A stretch of DNA of 64,000 nt from the NCBI RefSeq assembly GCF_018613415.1, contig NZ_JAGGQG010000003.1, positions 124,001 to 188,000 of the forward strand. Direction: 5' to 3'. A model generated the notes under the pieces. The model did not search any database. It was not told the DNA's origin and saw nothing but the letters and a program-made list of their open reading frames with translations. Position 1 is the stretch's first letter. The number at the start of each line of letters is the position of its first letter. Below are positions 20,095 through 28,057 of this stretch, in pieces. The translations under genes and the position numbers were made by a program. Source of the stretch: Bacillus sp. ISL-18 (GTDB lineage Bacteria; Bacillota; Bacilli; Bacillales; Cytobacillaceae).

Positions 20095-20128
20095 GAGTTG
20101 CTGCTTTTTGCGGCAGCTCTTTTTTTTG
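20095..20128 (+). terminator. Terminator after queT
   Basis: GAGTTGCTGC and GCGGCAGCTC form a 10-bp stem including G-U pairs, followed by eight T. Confidence 0.85.
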
Positions 20129-20290
20129 ATTACGATTATATGGGGAAGTAATTTTCACTAAATTAGGCAGATAGATGGCGATTTAATTTTTGAAAAATTA
20201 TAATAAAATGTGCAAGTCGGCTATACAATTAGTTGATAAAGGGATTAGTAAATAGTTACTTTAATTTTAGCCATGAGGGGGAAAATTGCG

Positions 20291-20803
20291 ATGATTCAAC
20301 GTCCAAGTGTAAGTGAATTTCCGGAGTATTACCTGCCGTATGTACATTTGGTTCCAGATGGGGACTTATTGGAAACATTGAAAGAGAATTTGGAGAAAAC
20401 GATTTCCTTGGCTGAAGGTTTATCCGAGGAAGCTGGACAATCTCGTTATGCTCCAGGGAAGTGGAGTATCAAAGAAGTTCTTGGCCACATGGCTGACACA
20501 GAACGGATTATGAGCTATCGTCTGCTGCGAGTTGGCCGTGGCGATCACACACCACTTGCTGGTTTCAACGAGAACGATTACATAGCCGCAGCTAACTTTG
20601 ATACGTTGTCTGTTAAACAAATCATTGAAGACTTCACAGCTGTACGTAAAGCTACCATTACACTCGTCAACAATATGGCAGAAGAAGCTTGGGAGAGAAC
20701 TGGAGTTGCCAACAATTCCGATATCTCAACACGTGCCCTCGCCTACATCATCGCAGGCCACGCGCTCCACCACCTTAATATAATAAATGAACGATACTTA
20801 TAG
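20291..20803 (+). CDS. DinB-family protein
   Basis: 170 residues from ATG 20291, ten bases after GAGGGGG (an earlier in-frame ATG at 20273 overlaps it). The four-helix DinB/YfiT fold is indicated by YAPGKWSIKEVLGHMADTERIMSYR and the C-terminal AGHALHHLNIINERY. These contain the three histidines that bind the metal. DinB-like proteins are metal-dependent thiol transferases or hydrolases; the substrate here is unknown. It stands alone. Confidence 0.9.
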   Translation: MIQRPSVSEFPEYYLPYVHLVPDGDLLETLKENLEKTISLAEGLSEEAGQSRYAPGKWSIKEVLGHMADTERIMSYRLLRVGRGDHTPLAGFNENDYIAAANFDTLSVKQIIEDFTAVRKATITLVNNMAEEAWERTGVANNSDISTRALAYIIAGHALHHLNIINERYL

Positions 20804-20810
20804 TACTATT

Positions 20811-20823
20811 GGTGTCAGGCACC
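20811..20823. repeat. GGTG-N5-CACC dispersed palindrome, copy 1
   Basis: GGTGTCAGGCACC lies eight bases after the DinB stop codon. The same motif with small changes recurs at 22466, 25001-25031, 25699 and 25737. Confidence 0.6.
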
Positions 20824-20978
20824 ATTATTACTATTGCGAACATTAGTTCCTTGTTTTATAATTAAATTATTGGTAAGAATAGGAATTGTGTTGTTTCACT
20901 TATCTTTATTCATACCAATGTTGTTTCTGTTCTAAATGAAAAGTGAAGTTTACCAATTAAGCAAGGAGCTGATTTATA

Positions 20979-21401
20979 ATGACATTACGTTTAATTCCCT
21001 ATTTAGTAATGAATGGAAATGCAAAAGAAGCAATTGAATTCTATCAAAAGGCTTTAGAAGCTCAGGTTATATTCAGCCAATCATTCGGTGAGATGCCAGA
21101 GAACCCTGAATTTCCATTGCCAGCTGAGGCAAAGGACCGTGTCAGTCATGCAACCATTAAAATTGGTGAAACGGACCTAATGCTTTCTGATACTTTCCCT
21201 GGCCAGCCACATCAGAGCGGAACTCAGGTAACAATATGTATTTCCACAAATGACGCTGATCAGGCGCATAGATTCTTTGATGCGCTAAAGGAAGGCGGAC
21301 AAGTGAGTATGCCACTGCAAGAAACCTTCTTTAGTCCGGCATACGGCAGTGTTACGGATAAGTTTGGTGTAAACTTTCAAGTTTTCACAGAGGGCAGATA
21401 A
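20979..21401 (+). CDS. VOC-superfamily protein (PhnB/YjdN-like)
   Basis: 140 residues with the PhnB-like start RLIPYLVMNGNAKEAIEFYQKALEA and end GSVTDKFGVNFQVF, which form the two beta-alpha-beta-beta-beta units of the glyoxalase/bleomycin-resistance fold. Family members bind a metal and small molecules, and their functions are mostly unassigned. AAGGAG lies upstream. It appears monocistronic. Confidence 0.9.
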   Translation: MTLRLIPYLVMNGNAKEAIEFYQKALEAQVIFSQSFGEMPENPEFPLPAEAKDRVSHATIKIGETDLMLSDTFPGQPHQSGTQVTICISTNDADQAHRFFDALKEGGQVSMPLQETFFSPAYGSVTDKFGVNFQVFTEGR

Positions 21402-21469
21402 TCCTTTAATCACTTCCCTATACGAGTTATCCAGCATGAAGTTACTATACATAACGGGAAAGCAACAAA

Positions 21470-21514
21470 AAAAACGGCTTTGCATGCTTTCTATGCAGCG
21501 AAGCTGTTTTTTCG
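21470..21514 (+). terminator. Terminator after the VOC gene
   Basis: ACGGCTTTGCAT and the facing GCAGCGAAGCTGT form an imperfect stem followed by TTTTTTCGTTTTT. Confidence 0.7.
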
Positions 21515-21560
21515 TTTTTATCCATTGCTCACTCATAAATCAAGTGACTATTGATTACGT

Positions 21561-22358
21561 TTATAAGTTAACCTTTGCCTCCACACCATAATGGTCAGAT
21601 ACCACCATTTTATTGTGATTGTTAAAGATTACTCTTGAAAAATCTACTTGTACAGGTTGATTGGTTAAGATTAAATCAATTCGCAGGTCTTGCTTATTAT
21701 TGCTCCATCCAGCAATTTTCCCCTTAACGGTAATTCCTTCATCTTTTTCTTCAGCAAGATTGTATGTGTCATAAAGACCACGACTCAACAAATACTCATA
21801 CCCCTCGCCCTTAAGAGAAGCATCGTTGTTGAAATCCCCAAGTAGAAAGAAATGCTCATCCCAATTCAACTTCTTAAACATCTTGTCAGCCTGTGCCTTA
21901 AAAGGTTCAGCTTCATCATGCCACCAGCCCATATGGCAAGAATAAAAGGTATAAGGTTTGTCCTTGTACTTTATCGTTGCTCCGACAATTCTTCTGGTTT
22001 TCCAGTTTACCGCATAATCCTCACTTTGTGATACATAAAAGGAGTGGTGCCGAATGATTGGATGCTTGGTTAGGATCGCTACCCCTTCTTCATAGGTACC
22101 ATTTTTGATATAGTGAGTCAAATCCCATACCATCGAATAGTCGTCATTGCCACGCTTTTTAAGTTCTTGTAACAAAACGTAGACGTAATTATTCTTCTTT
22201 ACTTTCCCATCCACATACTCTTCACCTTTTGACTGGCTTACCTCCTGCAAGGCAATAACATCATAAGAGTTTTCAATTATTGTATCTACTAAATGTGCGA
22301 TTTTATCAAGCTGATGTTCCTCATGCCACGAATGGCAGTTTAATGTTAAGAGTTTCAT
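21561..22358 (-). CDS. Endonuclease/exonuclease/phosphatase (EEP) family protein
   Basis: About 265 residues from ATG 22358. The EEP/DNase I-like catalytic motifs are in order: LTLNCHSW (Asn), VIALQEVSQSKG (metal-binding Glu), YSCHMGWWHDE, FFLLGDFNND (Asp and Asn) and VVSDHYGVEA (catalytic Asp-His). Related Bacillus proteins are annotated as sphingomyelinase-like or phosphodiesterases. No signal peptide is seen, so it is intracellular. The substrate is unknown. Confidence 0.88.
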   Translation of the reverse strand: MKLLTLNCHSWHEEHQLDKIAHLVDTIIENSYDVIALQEVSQSKGEEYVDGKVKKNNYVYVLLQELKKRGNDDYSMVWDLTHYIKNGTYEEGVAILTKHPIIRHHSFYVSQSEDYAVNWKTRRIVGATIKYKDKPYTFYSCHMGWWHDEAEPFKAQADKMFKKLNWDEHFFLLGDFNNDASLKGEGYEYLLSRGLYDTYNLAEEKDEGITVKGKIAGWSNNKQDLRIDLILTNQPVQVDFSRVIFNNHNKMVVSDHYGVEAKVNL

Positions 22359-22465
22359 AATCACCATACCCCGATGTATTTTAACATAGTGAATATTTTA
22401 ACATACAAGCTTCATGTTATAAATTAATGAGTCTTCAACATTGGTATAGTGATAATATCAGTAAT

Positions 22466-22478
22466 GGTGACAGGCACC
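22466..22478. repeat. GGTG-N5-CACC dispersed palindrome, copy 2
   Basis: GGTGACAGGCACC lies five bases beyond the stop codon of the DEDDh exonuclease gene. Confidence 0.6.
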
Positions 22479-22483
22479 AATTA

Positions 22484-23092
22484 TTAGCCAAGTTTTGTAC
22501 GGGCTGCGGTTGGCTGGTATTTTCGCATTGATCCTTTTTCAAGGACTTCTTGGAGATAGAGGTTACCTTTCGGACTCGTTTTCTTGAGCAGATCCAATAG
22601 ATATGTAATGTCATCGAGCGCTCTATGTGTTTGATAATCTGTGATATCATGAGCCTGTAATAAAGTCAGGAGTTTTCCATTTGGGAATCCATAGTTTTTC
22701 CAAGGGATATTTCTCATCGTGCAATACCACTGTAGTTCATTAACTTCAGGATACATATGGTACAAAAAGCTGCGATCAAAAGAGGCGTTATGGGCAAACA
22801 CCGTATCAGCACGATGAAAATAAGTTTTAATTTTCACATCATAGAAGCTTTTCCCTTTTACTAACTCATAAGGAATTCCATGGACCCGAAAGGCAGTATC
22901 ATAATTGTTACGGGCTGTCCTTGAAAGGGGCTCACGTAAAAAAGAATCTTCCTCGATGATTTCGATGATTTCTCCCGTTTCCCTCCGGTAAGTAAATAAC
23001 TTTAGGGCAAGTTCAATCACTTCGTCTTTTGTTGGTCCCAAGCCGGTTGTTTCAACATCTAATATTAACCCAAATTGTTCTGATCTTTGCAT
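22484..23092 (-). CDS. DEDDh 3'-5' exonuclease (DnaQ/epsilon-like)
   Basis: About 202 residues. Exo I (FGLILDVETTGLGPTKDEVIE) supplies Asp and Glu, Exo II (VFAHNASFDRSFL) an Asp, and Exo III (THRALDDITYLL) the His and Asp of the DEDDh set. ATG 23092 is preferred because AAGGA is eight bases upstream; ATG 23101 abuts it. It is a stand-alone nuclease without polymerase or helicase domains. DNA repair or RNA trimming is possible. Confidence 0.9.
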   Translation of the reverse strand: MQRSEQFGLILDVETTGLGPTKDEVIELALKLFTYRRETGEIIEIIEEDSFLREPLSRTARNNYDTAFRVHGIPYELVKGKSFYDVKIKTYFHRADTVFAHNASFDRSFLYHMYPEVNELQWYCTMRNIPWKNYGFPNGKLLTLLQAHDITDYQTHRALDDITYLLDLLKKTSPKGNLYLQEVLEKGSMRKYQPTAARTKLG

Positions 23093-23180
23093 ACTGATCA
23101 TTCCTTAAAGTAAAGTTATTCCCATTATATCAAAGCTCTAATGATTAGAACATTACCATTGTTTGGATGTAATTATGAAA

Positions 23181-23753
23181 CTAACTGCTGCTCACCATTC
23201 CCTTAAGAAATGCTTGAATAATGATTTTCAGACTATTATCCAAATCCAAATTCATCTTAAAACCACCCTTTTGCTCTAATGCAGCGAAACCATGCAAAAT
23301 ACTGCGTAATCCTCTAACAGTGTGTAAGGCCTGCTCTCCCTTTAAATGATAACTTTGCAGGACACGGACTGAAAGGTCTACAATTTTCCCTCCGGCCTGT
23401 TGTACCTCTTCGTCTTCCGGGTTTGGAGCAAGTAAAGTTGCATCATACATCCCTGGATGCTTTCTGGCAAAATTCACATAAGCCTTACTCATGGCAAGGA
23501 CCGCTTCCGTTCCTGCTGCCCCTTTAGCCGCATCCGCCATTACTTCATATAATTGGTCGATACTATGAATAGCAAGTTTTTTTCGTAATCCGGGCAATCC
23601 ATCAAAATGGTTATACAATGAAGGGGGGCGAATCCCTAAATTCTTTGCAAGGTTTGCGAGTGTAACCTCAGACATTCCCTGGTGGTCGGCTATTTCCCCC
23701 GCTGTCTCTAGTATGGCGGACATTTCAAGTCCGACTTTCGGTCTTGGTGACAT
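23181..23753 (-). CDS. TetR-family repressor (WHG-domain type)
   Basis: About 190 residues. The N-terminal helix-turn-helix reads ILETAGEIADHQGMSEVTLANLAKNLGIRPPSLYNHFDG. The C-terminal ligand domain (GLRSILHGFAALEQKGGFKM) is that of the TetR_C_33/WHG group. It starts nine bases after the MBL hydrolase stop, which overlaps its ribosome binding site, so the two genes are co-translated. Two AACTAA-N5-TTAGTT operators in the operon promoter are its likely targets. Confidence 0.92.
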   Translation of the reverse strand: MSPRPKVGLEMSAILETAGEIADHQGMSEVTLANLAKNLGIRPPSLYNHFDGLPGLRKKLAIHSIDQLYEVMADAAKGAAGTEAVLAMSKAYVNFARKHPGMYDATLLAPNPEDEEVQQAGGKIVDLSVRVLQSYHLKGEQALHTVRGLRSILHGFAALEQKGGFKMNLDLDNSLKIIIQAFLKGMVSSS

Positions 23754-23765
23754 CATTCTTCTCCT

Positions 23766-24473
23766 TTATCCGATTTTCAGCTGAAACTCTCCCACTGCTT
23801 TTTCCATCACAGTAATTGGATTCTCCACCATTTCCCCGTGGCCAACCGCCAGCAGCTTTGGTTGATAACTAAGCAATTTTTTGGCGCTTGCTAAAGCCGT
23901 TTTCTTACTCCAAGTTCCGAAAGCAGGGAATGGAAACCATGGTTTTATATCTCCGGCAACCGCGATGCCGCCTCTTGTTTGAAAGGCATCGCCAGCAATT
24001 AAGGCTTTAGTCCGCAAATCGAGGAATGACATCGATCCAGGTGTATGGCCCGGTGTTTCAATTGCTGTTAATGAGCCAACTAAATCGCCTTCTTTAAGTA
24101 AAATAGTAGCCCGAGTTTTTAGGTCTTTCGGAACTCCCCCTTTTATCGGGGCTTGATCTTCATGCAGATCAAGTGAACGATCATTATTCATTAGTCTATA
24201 GTCACGGGATGAGATATAAACAGGTACTTCTGGATTTGCCAATTTGATGGCATCAAGTGCACCCACATGATCTTCGTGAGCGTGTGTTAGTACAATCTTA
24301 GTAATCGGTTTTCCGATTTGTTCTGCAGCCTGCAATATTCCCTTTGCACAAAAACCTAGGGCAGCATCAATTAACGTTAACCCATCCTCTTCCTCCACTA
24401 GATAGCAGTTAACCGGAAAAACACGTGCCATAAATGTTACTTGATAAACATATCCTTTTTTTAATAGCCTCAT
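23766..24473 (-). CDS. Metallo-beta-lactamase-fold hydrolase
   Basis: 235 residues. The zinc-binding motif THAHEDHVGALD (HxHxDH), the His in ETPGHTPGSMSF, the Asp in LIAGDAFQ and a C-terminal AVGHGEMV are all present, so the dinuclear site is complete. Family members include glyoxalase II, lactonases and thioesterases. There is no signal peptide. It is the first gene of a two-gene operon with its TetR repressor, a layout typical of inducible detoxification. Confidence 0.92.
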   Translation of the reverse strand: MRLLKKGYVYQVTFMARVFPVNCYLVEEEDGLTLIDAALGFCAKGILQAAEQIGKPITKIVLTHAHEDHVGALDAIKLANPEVPVYISSRDYRLMNNDRSLDLHEDQAPIKGGVPKDLKTRATILLKEGDLVGSLTAIETPGHTPGSMSFLDLRTKALIAGDAFQTRGGIAVAGDIKPWFPFPAFGTWSKKTALASAKKLLSYQPKLLAVGHGEMVENPITVMEKAVGEFQLKIG

Positions 24474-24490
24474 TTTTGCTCATCCCCTTA

Positions 24491-24509
24491 AAACTAATAT
24501 CGTTAGTTT
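24491..24509. promoter_or_regulatory. TetR-type operator O1
   Basis: AAACTAA-N5-TTAGTTT, a perfect 7-bp dyad, 18 bases upstream of the hydrolase start and just downstream of the -10 element. Confidence 0.75.
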
Positions 24510-24510
24510 T

Positions 24511-24539
24511 ATTTTAACTAATGCTATTAGTTAAATCAA
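24511..24539 (-). promoter_or_regulatory. SigA-type promoter of the MBL-TetR operon
   Basis: On the minus strand TTGATT (24539-24534), a 17-base spacer and TAAAAT (24516-24511). Operator O2 fills the spacer. Confidence 0.7.
24514..24534. promoter_or_regulatory. TetR-type operator O2
   Basis: TTAACTAA-N5-TTAGTTAA, an 8-bp perfect dyad centred 24 bases from O1 and overlapping the spacer and -10 of the promoter. Confidence 0.75.
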
Positions 24540-24559
24540 GTGGTAATTCACTTTTTGGA

Positions 24560-24610
24560 AAAAAAAAAAAAATAAGCAGCCCTTCTCAAATTGAGAAGAT
24601 CTGCTTATCT
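24560..24610 (-). terminator. Terminator of the small membrane protein gene
   Basis: Outer arms AATAAGCAG/CTGCTTATCT and inner arms CTTCTCAA/TTGAGAAG form a long stem, followed on the minus strand by more than ten T. Confidence 0.88.
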
Positions 24611-24636
24611 TATTTCACCTGAAATGGTGCAGGCTT

Positions 24637-24858
24637 CTAGAAGCTATTATCCTCATTAAGTTCTTGATTGTTTACATACCAATTTGTAACCTGCGTAAGA
24701 ATAGCATAAACAAAAAAGAAATTCATTGCCCAGACATTAATAAAAGGAGCAATGCCTCCATATTCAATCGTTTCATAGCCTTTTAATTTCATGACGATCA
24801 TCGATTCGATAAAAATAAGTACAAAACCAATGACACCTGCAACTGCTGCTTTTACCAT
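24637..24858 (-). CDS. Small two-helix membrane protein
   Basis: 73 residues. Two hydrophobic segments (about 4-24 and 42-61) flank a short loop containing KLKGYETIEYGG, with an acidic tail (NNQELNEDNSF). GGAGGGA lies before the ATG and a strong terminator follows, so it is a real single-gene unit. I do not recognise the family. Confidence 0.7.
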   Translation of the reverse strand: MVKAAVAGVIGFVLIFIESMIVMKLKGYETIEYGGIAPFINVWAMNFFFVYAILTQVTNWYVNNQELNEDNSF

Positions 24859-24989
24859 TGAACAATCCCTCCAAATTTTCTGTCCTTTATGCTTATTCCT
24901 ATTTATACGCTAGCAATATTCTATTTTTACAATTTTGTGAACACTGATAATTCTATTATATGGGATTTTTTAATAAACACAACTACCCA

Positions 24990-25042
24990 AAGGTAAAAAA
25001 GGTGCCTGACACCCTTCGGGTGTCAGGCACTTTTTTTACCTT
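24990..25042. repeat. 25-bp-arm hairpin containing two GGTG-N5-CACC half copies
   Basis: Arm 24990-25014 pairs with 25018-25042 around a 3-base loop, with one G-T pair and no mismatch. The inner 13 bases of each arm are GTGCCTGACACCC and its complement. Weaker outer homology (AAACACA at 24975-24981, TGTGTTT at 25049-25055) extends the dyad. The minus-strand reading ends in TTTTTTACC after the core, so it may also terminate the downstream repeat-protein gene. Confidence 0.8.
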
Positions 25043-25070
25043 GTTAACTGTGTTTGTTTATAAAGGCTTT

Positions 25071-25349
25071 TTACCTTTGGCCTGGTTGATAAGTGCCATG
25101 GCCATGGTGATATCCCTGGCCTGGATAATAGGTTCCATGACCATGGTGATAGCCGTAACCTGGATAATAACCTCCATGACCATGATGATAACCATGACCC
25201 GGATAATAACCTCCATGACCATGATGATATCCATGACCTGGATATGGATAATACCCTCCATGACCATGATGATAACCCTGACCTGGATAATAGCCGCCTT
25301 GGCCATGTTGATATGTTTGACCAGGAACCCCAAATTGTCTTTCTTCCAT
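25071..25349 (-). CDS. His/Gly/Tyr-rich repeat protein
   Basis: 92 residues. After a 14-residue start (MEERQFGVPGQTYQ) the protein is built of about six imperfect repeats of roughly 13 residues around GYHHGHGGYYPG. Histidine, glycine, tyrosine and proline make up nearly all of it. GGAGGG is eight bases before the ATG. The other frame over the same bases gives a Met/Ile-rich artefact. Similar low-complexity proteins occur in Bacillus spore coats and as metal binders, but no family is firmly recognised. Confidence 0.75.
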   Translation of the reverse strand: MEERQFGVPGQTYQHGQGGYYPGQGYHHGHGGYYPYPGHGYHHGHGGYYPGHGYHHGHGGYYPGYGYHHGHGTYYPGQGYHHGHGTYQPGQR

Positions 25350-25480
25350 TCTAATTCCCTCCTAATATCTAACTGTAAACAGTGTATGTCTATACTTCGA
25401 AATCGGACTAGATTGATGCCCATTGCTACGCTAGACCTATTAAAGTTAAGTTAATGAAACCTAGTAAGGAGGGAAGATGA

Positions 25481-25636
25481 TTGATATCCAATTGGGTCAG
25501 CGATCCACACTACCATGATTCTCCGTTTATGGCGGGGGTTGTATTAAATGGTAAAAAACATCCTAGACATATTAGAAATCTTCACAACTTCCACACAACT
25601 TCCCCCTATTTTCTACACAAGTTTTCACTATTATAA
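25481..25636 (+). CDS. Candidate 51-residue small protein (TTG start)
   Basis: A near-perfect ribosome binding site AAGGAGGG (25467-25474) is followed seven bases later by TTG and an open frame of 51 codons rich in His, Pro and aromatic residues (ISNWVSDPHYHDSPF, NGKKHPRHIRNLHNFH). An ATG four bases earlier opens a different frame of only 13 codons. No homologue is recognised, so this is a weak call resting on the ribosome binding site. The rest of the 474-base gap 25350-25823 holds two palindrome copies and the protease terminator. Confidence 0.3.
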   Translation: MISNWVSDPHYHDSPFMAGVVLNGKKHPRHIRNLHNFHTTSPYFLHKFSLL

Positions 25637-25696
25637 GAGTAACTTAATTAGGAAATAAGTTCGAAGGAGCTCATTTCTTAAAACTTCCCATTTTGG

Positions 25697-25714
25697 ATTG
25701 GTGCCGGCACCAAT
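25697..25714. repeat. GGTG-CACC palindrome, copy 4
   Basis: ATTGGTGCCGGCACCAAT is a perfect 18-bp palindrome and a shortened form of the dispersed motif. Confidence 0.6.
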
Positions 25715-25736
25715 CTATTTTTTTGTCCTAACGCCT

Positions 25737-25749
25737 GGTGCCTGTCACC
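25737..25749. repeat. GGTG-N5-CACC dispersed palindrome, copy 5
   Basis: GGTGCCTGTCACC, 23 bases after copy 4 and 22 bases before the protease terminator stem region. Confidence 0.6.
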
Positions 25750-25770
25750 ATTTTCACTATTCACACACAA

Positions 25771-25807
25771 AAAAGTCAGCCACCACAATGTGTGATGGCT
25801 GACCTTT
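25771..25807 (-). terminator. Terminator of the neutral protease gene
   Basis: GTCAGCCATCACA and TGTGGTGGCTGAC form a 13-bp stem with one G-T pair, followed by T6 on the minus strand. Confidence 0.88.
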
Positions 25808-25823
25808 TGTTCTTATTTTTTCA

Positions 25824-27467
25824 TCAGTATACTCCTACTTGGTTCCAAGCGGAGGCAACTGCATTGTATTGGGTGCTGCCTGTTCCGTATAGGTCTGCAG
25901 CGGCAGCAAGCAGTGAGGCGCGTGCATCGCTGAAGTTACTTTGCGGATTTAGGTATACGGTAAGCGCACGATAGTAGATTTTTTCAGCAACGGATGTTCC
26001 TAAGCTGGAAATCGTTAAATAGGCGGCCTTGTTAGGGATTCCACTATTCGTATGCACTCCGCCGTTATCAGAAGTAGTGTTGACATATTTGCTCATGTTG
26101 TCAGGCTGGCCATAAAGAGCTGGATTGGATAAACTGCGGAGCGCATCGCCTGATTTACTTGGCGTGTACACGTCTTCACCGATTAAATAATCTCCCTTGT
26201 CTAGGAATACCCCAAACGTATCGGAGATTGACTCATTTAAGGCCCCGGATTGATTCACATAATCCAAGCCTGCCGTTCTTTCTGTTACTGCATGTGTTAA
26301 TTCATGGGCGACGACATCTAGAGCACCAGACAAAGGTCTAAAGGTTACACCGTCACCATCCCCATATACCATTTGTGAACCATTCCAGAAAGCATTATTG
26401 TAATTGCGGCTGTAGTGCACCGAAGAACGAATCGTTGCACCATTGTTATCAAAGCTATTACGATTAAACGTATTTTTGTAATAATCATAGACTTTACCGG
26501 CATAGTAGTTGGCGTCGACATCCGCGCCTTGGGAAACAGCATTGAATTGATTATCAGCATCAACTGAGTAATTACCTGGTAACACGGTTCGGCTTTGTGC
26601 AGTTCTCGTTTCAATTACTCCTGACATCGGCTTTGTTACATCATATAAATAATAAGTGCTGTTTGAATAATAGGTATTTAGAGTTTTATAATCCCCTAAT
26701 ACGCCATATCCAGATCCTGTTGTGGCACCGTCCGCGACGGCATTATATGAATCTAGCACATTCCCATTCACAGCATCAACATATACTACCCAGTTAGCCC
26801 CATATGGCTGGATAAATTGCAGGTTAGTTTTATAGGCCAGATAGAAGTCATTTTCTTTTTTATAAACTACCAATTCCGCCTTTTCCACGGTATCTTCAAA
26901 TTTTATACCAGTTGGTCCTGCCTCAGCATTTGTTAATGTTTCCTCTTTTGTTAAATGAATAGATTTCCAAGCTTTTTCTAGTGCAGCTTCCTTAGTTAGC
27001 TGAGCTTTCAAGTTCCCCTTGAAATAGTTGGATGCGGCTGGAAAAACATCGCCATTAATCGCTGTAATGATGCCGTTTTTATCGGTATGCACTTTGAATT
27101 TGGCCCCATCCACCGGAATTCCTTGCACCGATTGAACAAAATTATAATGCTTGCTGCCAAGCTCGTCGGTCTGAGCATCTAACAATGTTAAATCTTTATC
27201 GGCATCCAATTGATATAGCGACTTATTATCTTTTAAAAATTGCTTTACGGATGCTTGATCTTTATAGACCTTAGTAGATAATTTACCATGGACGAAGGAG
27301 GGAACGGTTTGCCCTTTTTTCCACGTTACCTTTGCATCCTTGCCAAACTGACTTGCATCCTTAGCAGCAGTAACATTATACGGAGTAGTATTGGCTGCAG
27401 CCGTTATCGGCAATACTGACCCAACCGTTAAACCTAATGCTAGCATGATAGATGTTCTCTTCTTCAT
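25824..27467 (-). CDS. Secreted thermolysin-family neutral protease (M4, bacillolysin)
   Basis: 547 residues, the usual length for a pre-pro M4 protease. A Sec signal peptide (about 1-25, ending ITAAANT) precedes the FTP and PepSY propeptide domains (about 40-245) and the mature enzyme. Zinc site HELTH at 388-392 and third ligand E412 (GALNESISD) are intact, as is the catalytic His region [13 protein letters not shown]. The C-terminal helical M4 domain ends in SAWNQVGVY. It is exported and self-processed, cutting before hydrophobic residues. It is monocistronic, probably made in transition phase like nprE. Confidence 0.96.
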   Translation of the reverse strand: MKKRTSIMLALGLTVGSVLPITAAANTTPYNVTAAKDASQFGKDAKVTWKKGQTVPSFVHGKLSTKVYKDQASVKQFLKDNKSLYQLDADKDLTLLDAQTDELGSKHYNFVQSVQGIPVDGAKFKVHTDKNGIITAINGDVFPAASNYFKGNLKAQLTKEAALEKAWKSIHLTKEETLTNAEAGPTGIKFEDTVEKAELVVYKKENDFYLAYKTNLQFIQPYGANWVVYVDAVNGNVLDSYNAVADGATTGSGYGVLGDYKTLNTYYSNSTYYLYDVTKPMSGVIETRTAQSRTVLPGNYSVDADNQFNAVSQGADVDANYYAGKVYDYYKNTFNRNSFDNNGATIRSSVHYSRNYNNAFWNGSQMVYGDGDGVTFRPLSGALDVVAHELTHAVTERTAGLDYVNQSGALNESISDTFGVFLDKGDYLIGEDVYTPSKSGDALRSLSNPALYGQPDNMSKYVNTTSDNGGVHTNSGIPNKAAYLTISSLGTSVAEKIYYRALTVYLNPQSNFSDARASLLAAAADLYGTGSTQYNAVASAWNQVGVY

Positions 27468-27714
27468 CGTTTCCCAGCCTCCTAATAATATATTGTTTTT
27501 TGGGGTGCAAAAACATCATATCATGGTAACTTCGACTGCATAATTGGGAAAAAAGTGATGAGAAAAGGGCTCGTCAACTGTCGATTCTTGAAATTCTATT
27601 AAAAATCCTTACACTGGTATTTTCTAACGTTGGGAAAATTAATATAATTCAAAGATTCCATCATCAATCCTTCTGATTTTCTTCGTTTCTCCTTCTTGAA
27701 AAACACGCTAAACT

Positions 27715-27894
27715 CTATTTCTTCCTCGATAAAATGACCCTTTCCATGCTTTTATTAATCAAATGATTCCCAGCCAAAAAGACAGCAATGCAAATGATGA
27801 CAGACCAAAAGCCCATAAGGCTTAAATAAATATTCCCAATAAAAATAATGAACAGCAGCCATCCACATTTAAAAATCCAATAGAGGAAGTACAT
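27715..27894 (-). CDS. Small two-helix membrane protein
   Basis: 59 residues. Two hydrophobic segments (about 3-22 and 26-44) and a basic C-terminal tail (NKSMERVILSRKK) give a helical hairpin with positive-inside topology. AAAGGGTG is seven bases before ATG 27894. No family is recognised. It stands alone between the protease gene and the flavin-reductase-like gene. Confidence 0.55.
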   Translation of the reverse strand: MYFLYWIFKCGWLLFIIFIGNIYLSLMGFWSVIICIAVFLAGNHLINKSMERVILSRKK

Positions 27895-27997
27895 GAATTC
27901 ACCCTTTCTCTTAAATCAACTATCTATATATATTCTCTGGAAACAACTAAGAATTCAATCAACTTATCCTTTACAAACGACTGCTTTTTACCCTATA

Positions 27998-28036
27998 AAA
28001 ATAACGCTCAAAGCAGAAAATGAGCGTTGTTATTTT
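27998..28036 (-). terminator. Terminator of the flavin reductase-like gene
   Basis: AAAATAACGCTCA (27998-28010) pairs with TGAGCGTTGTTATTTT (28021-28036) around a 10-base loop. Confidence 0.85.
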
Positions 28037-28057
28037 TAATGATATTCACTATTGGAA

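Noticed and set aside
25058..25423. 121-codon frame over the His/Gly/Tyr repeat gene
   Set aside because: It is the alternative frame of the same repeats and gives a Met/Ile/Val string; the other frame has the good ribosome binding site.
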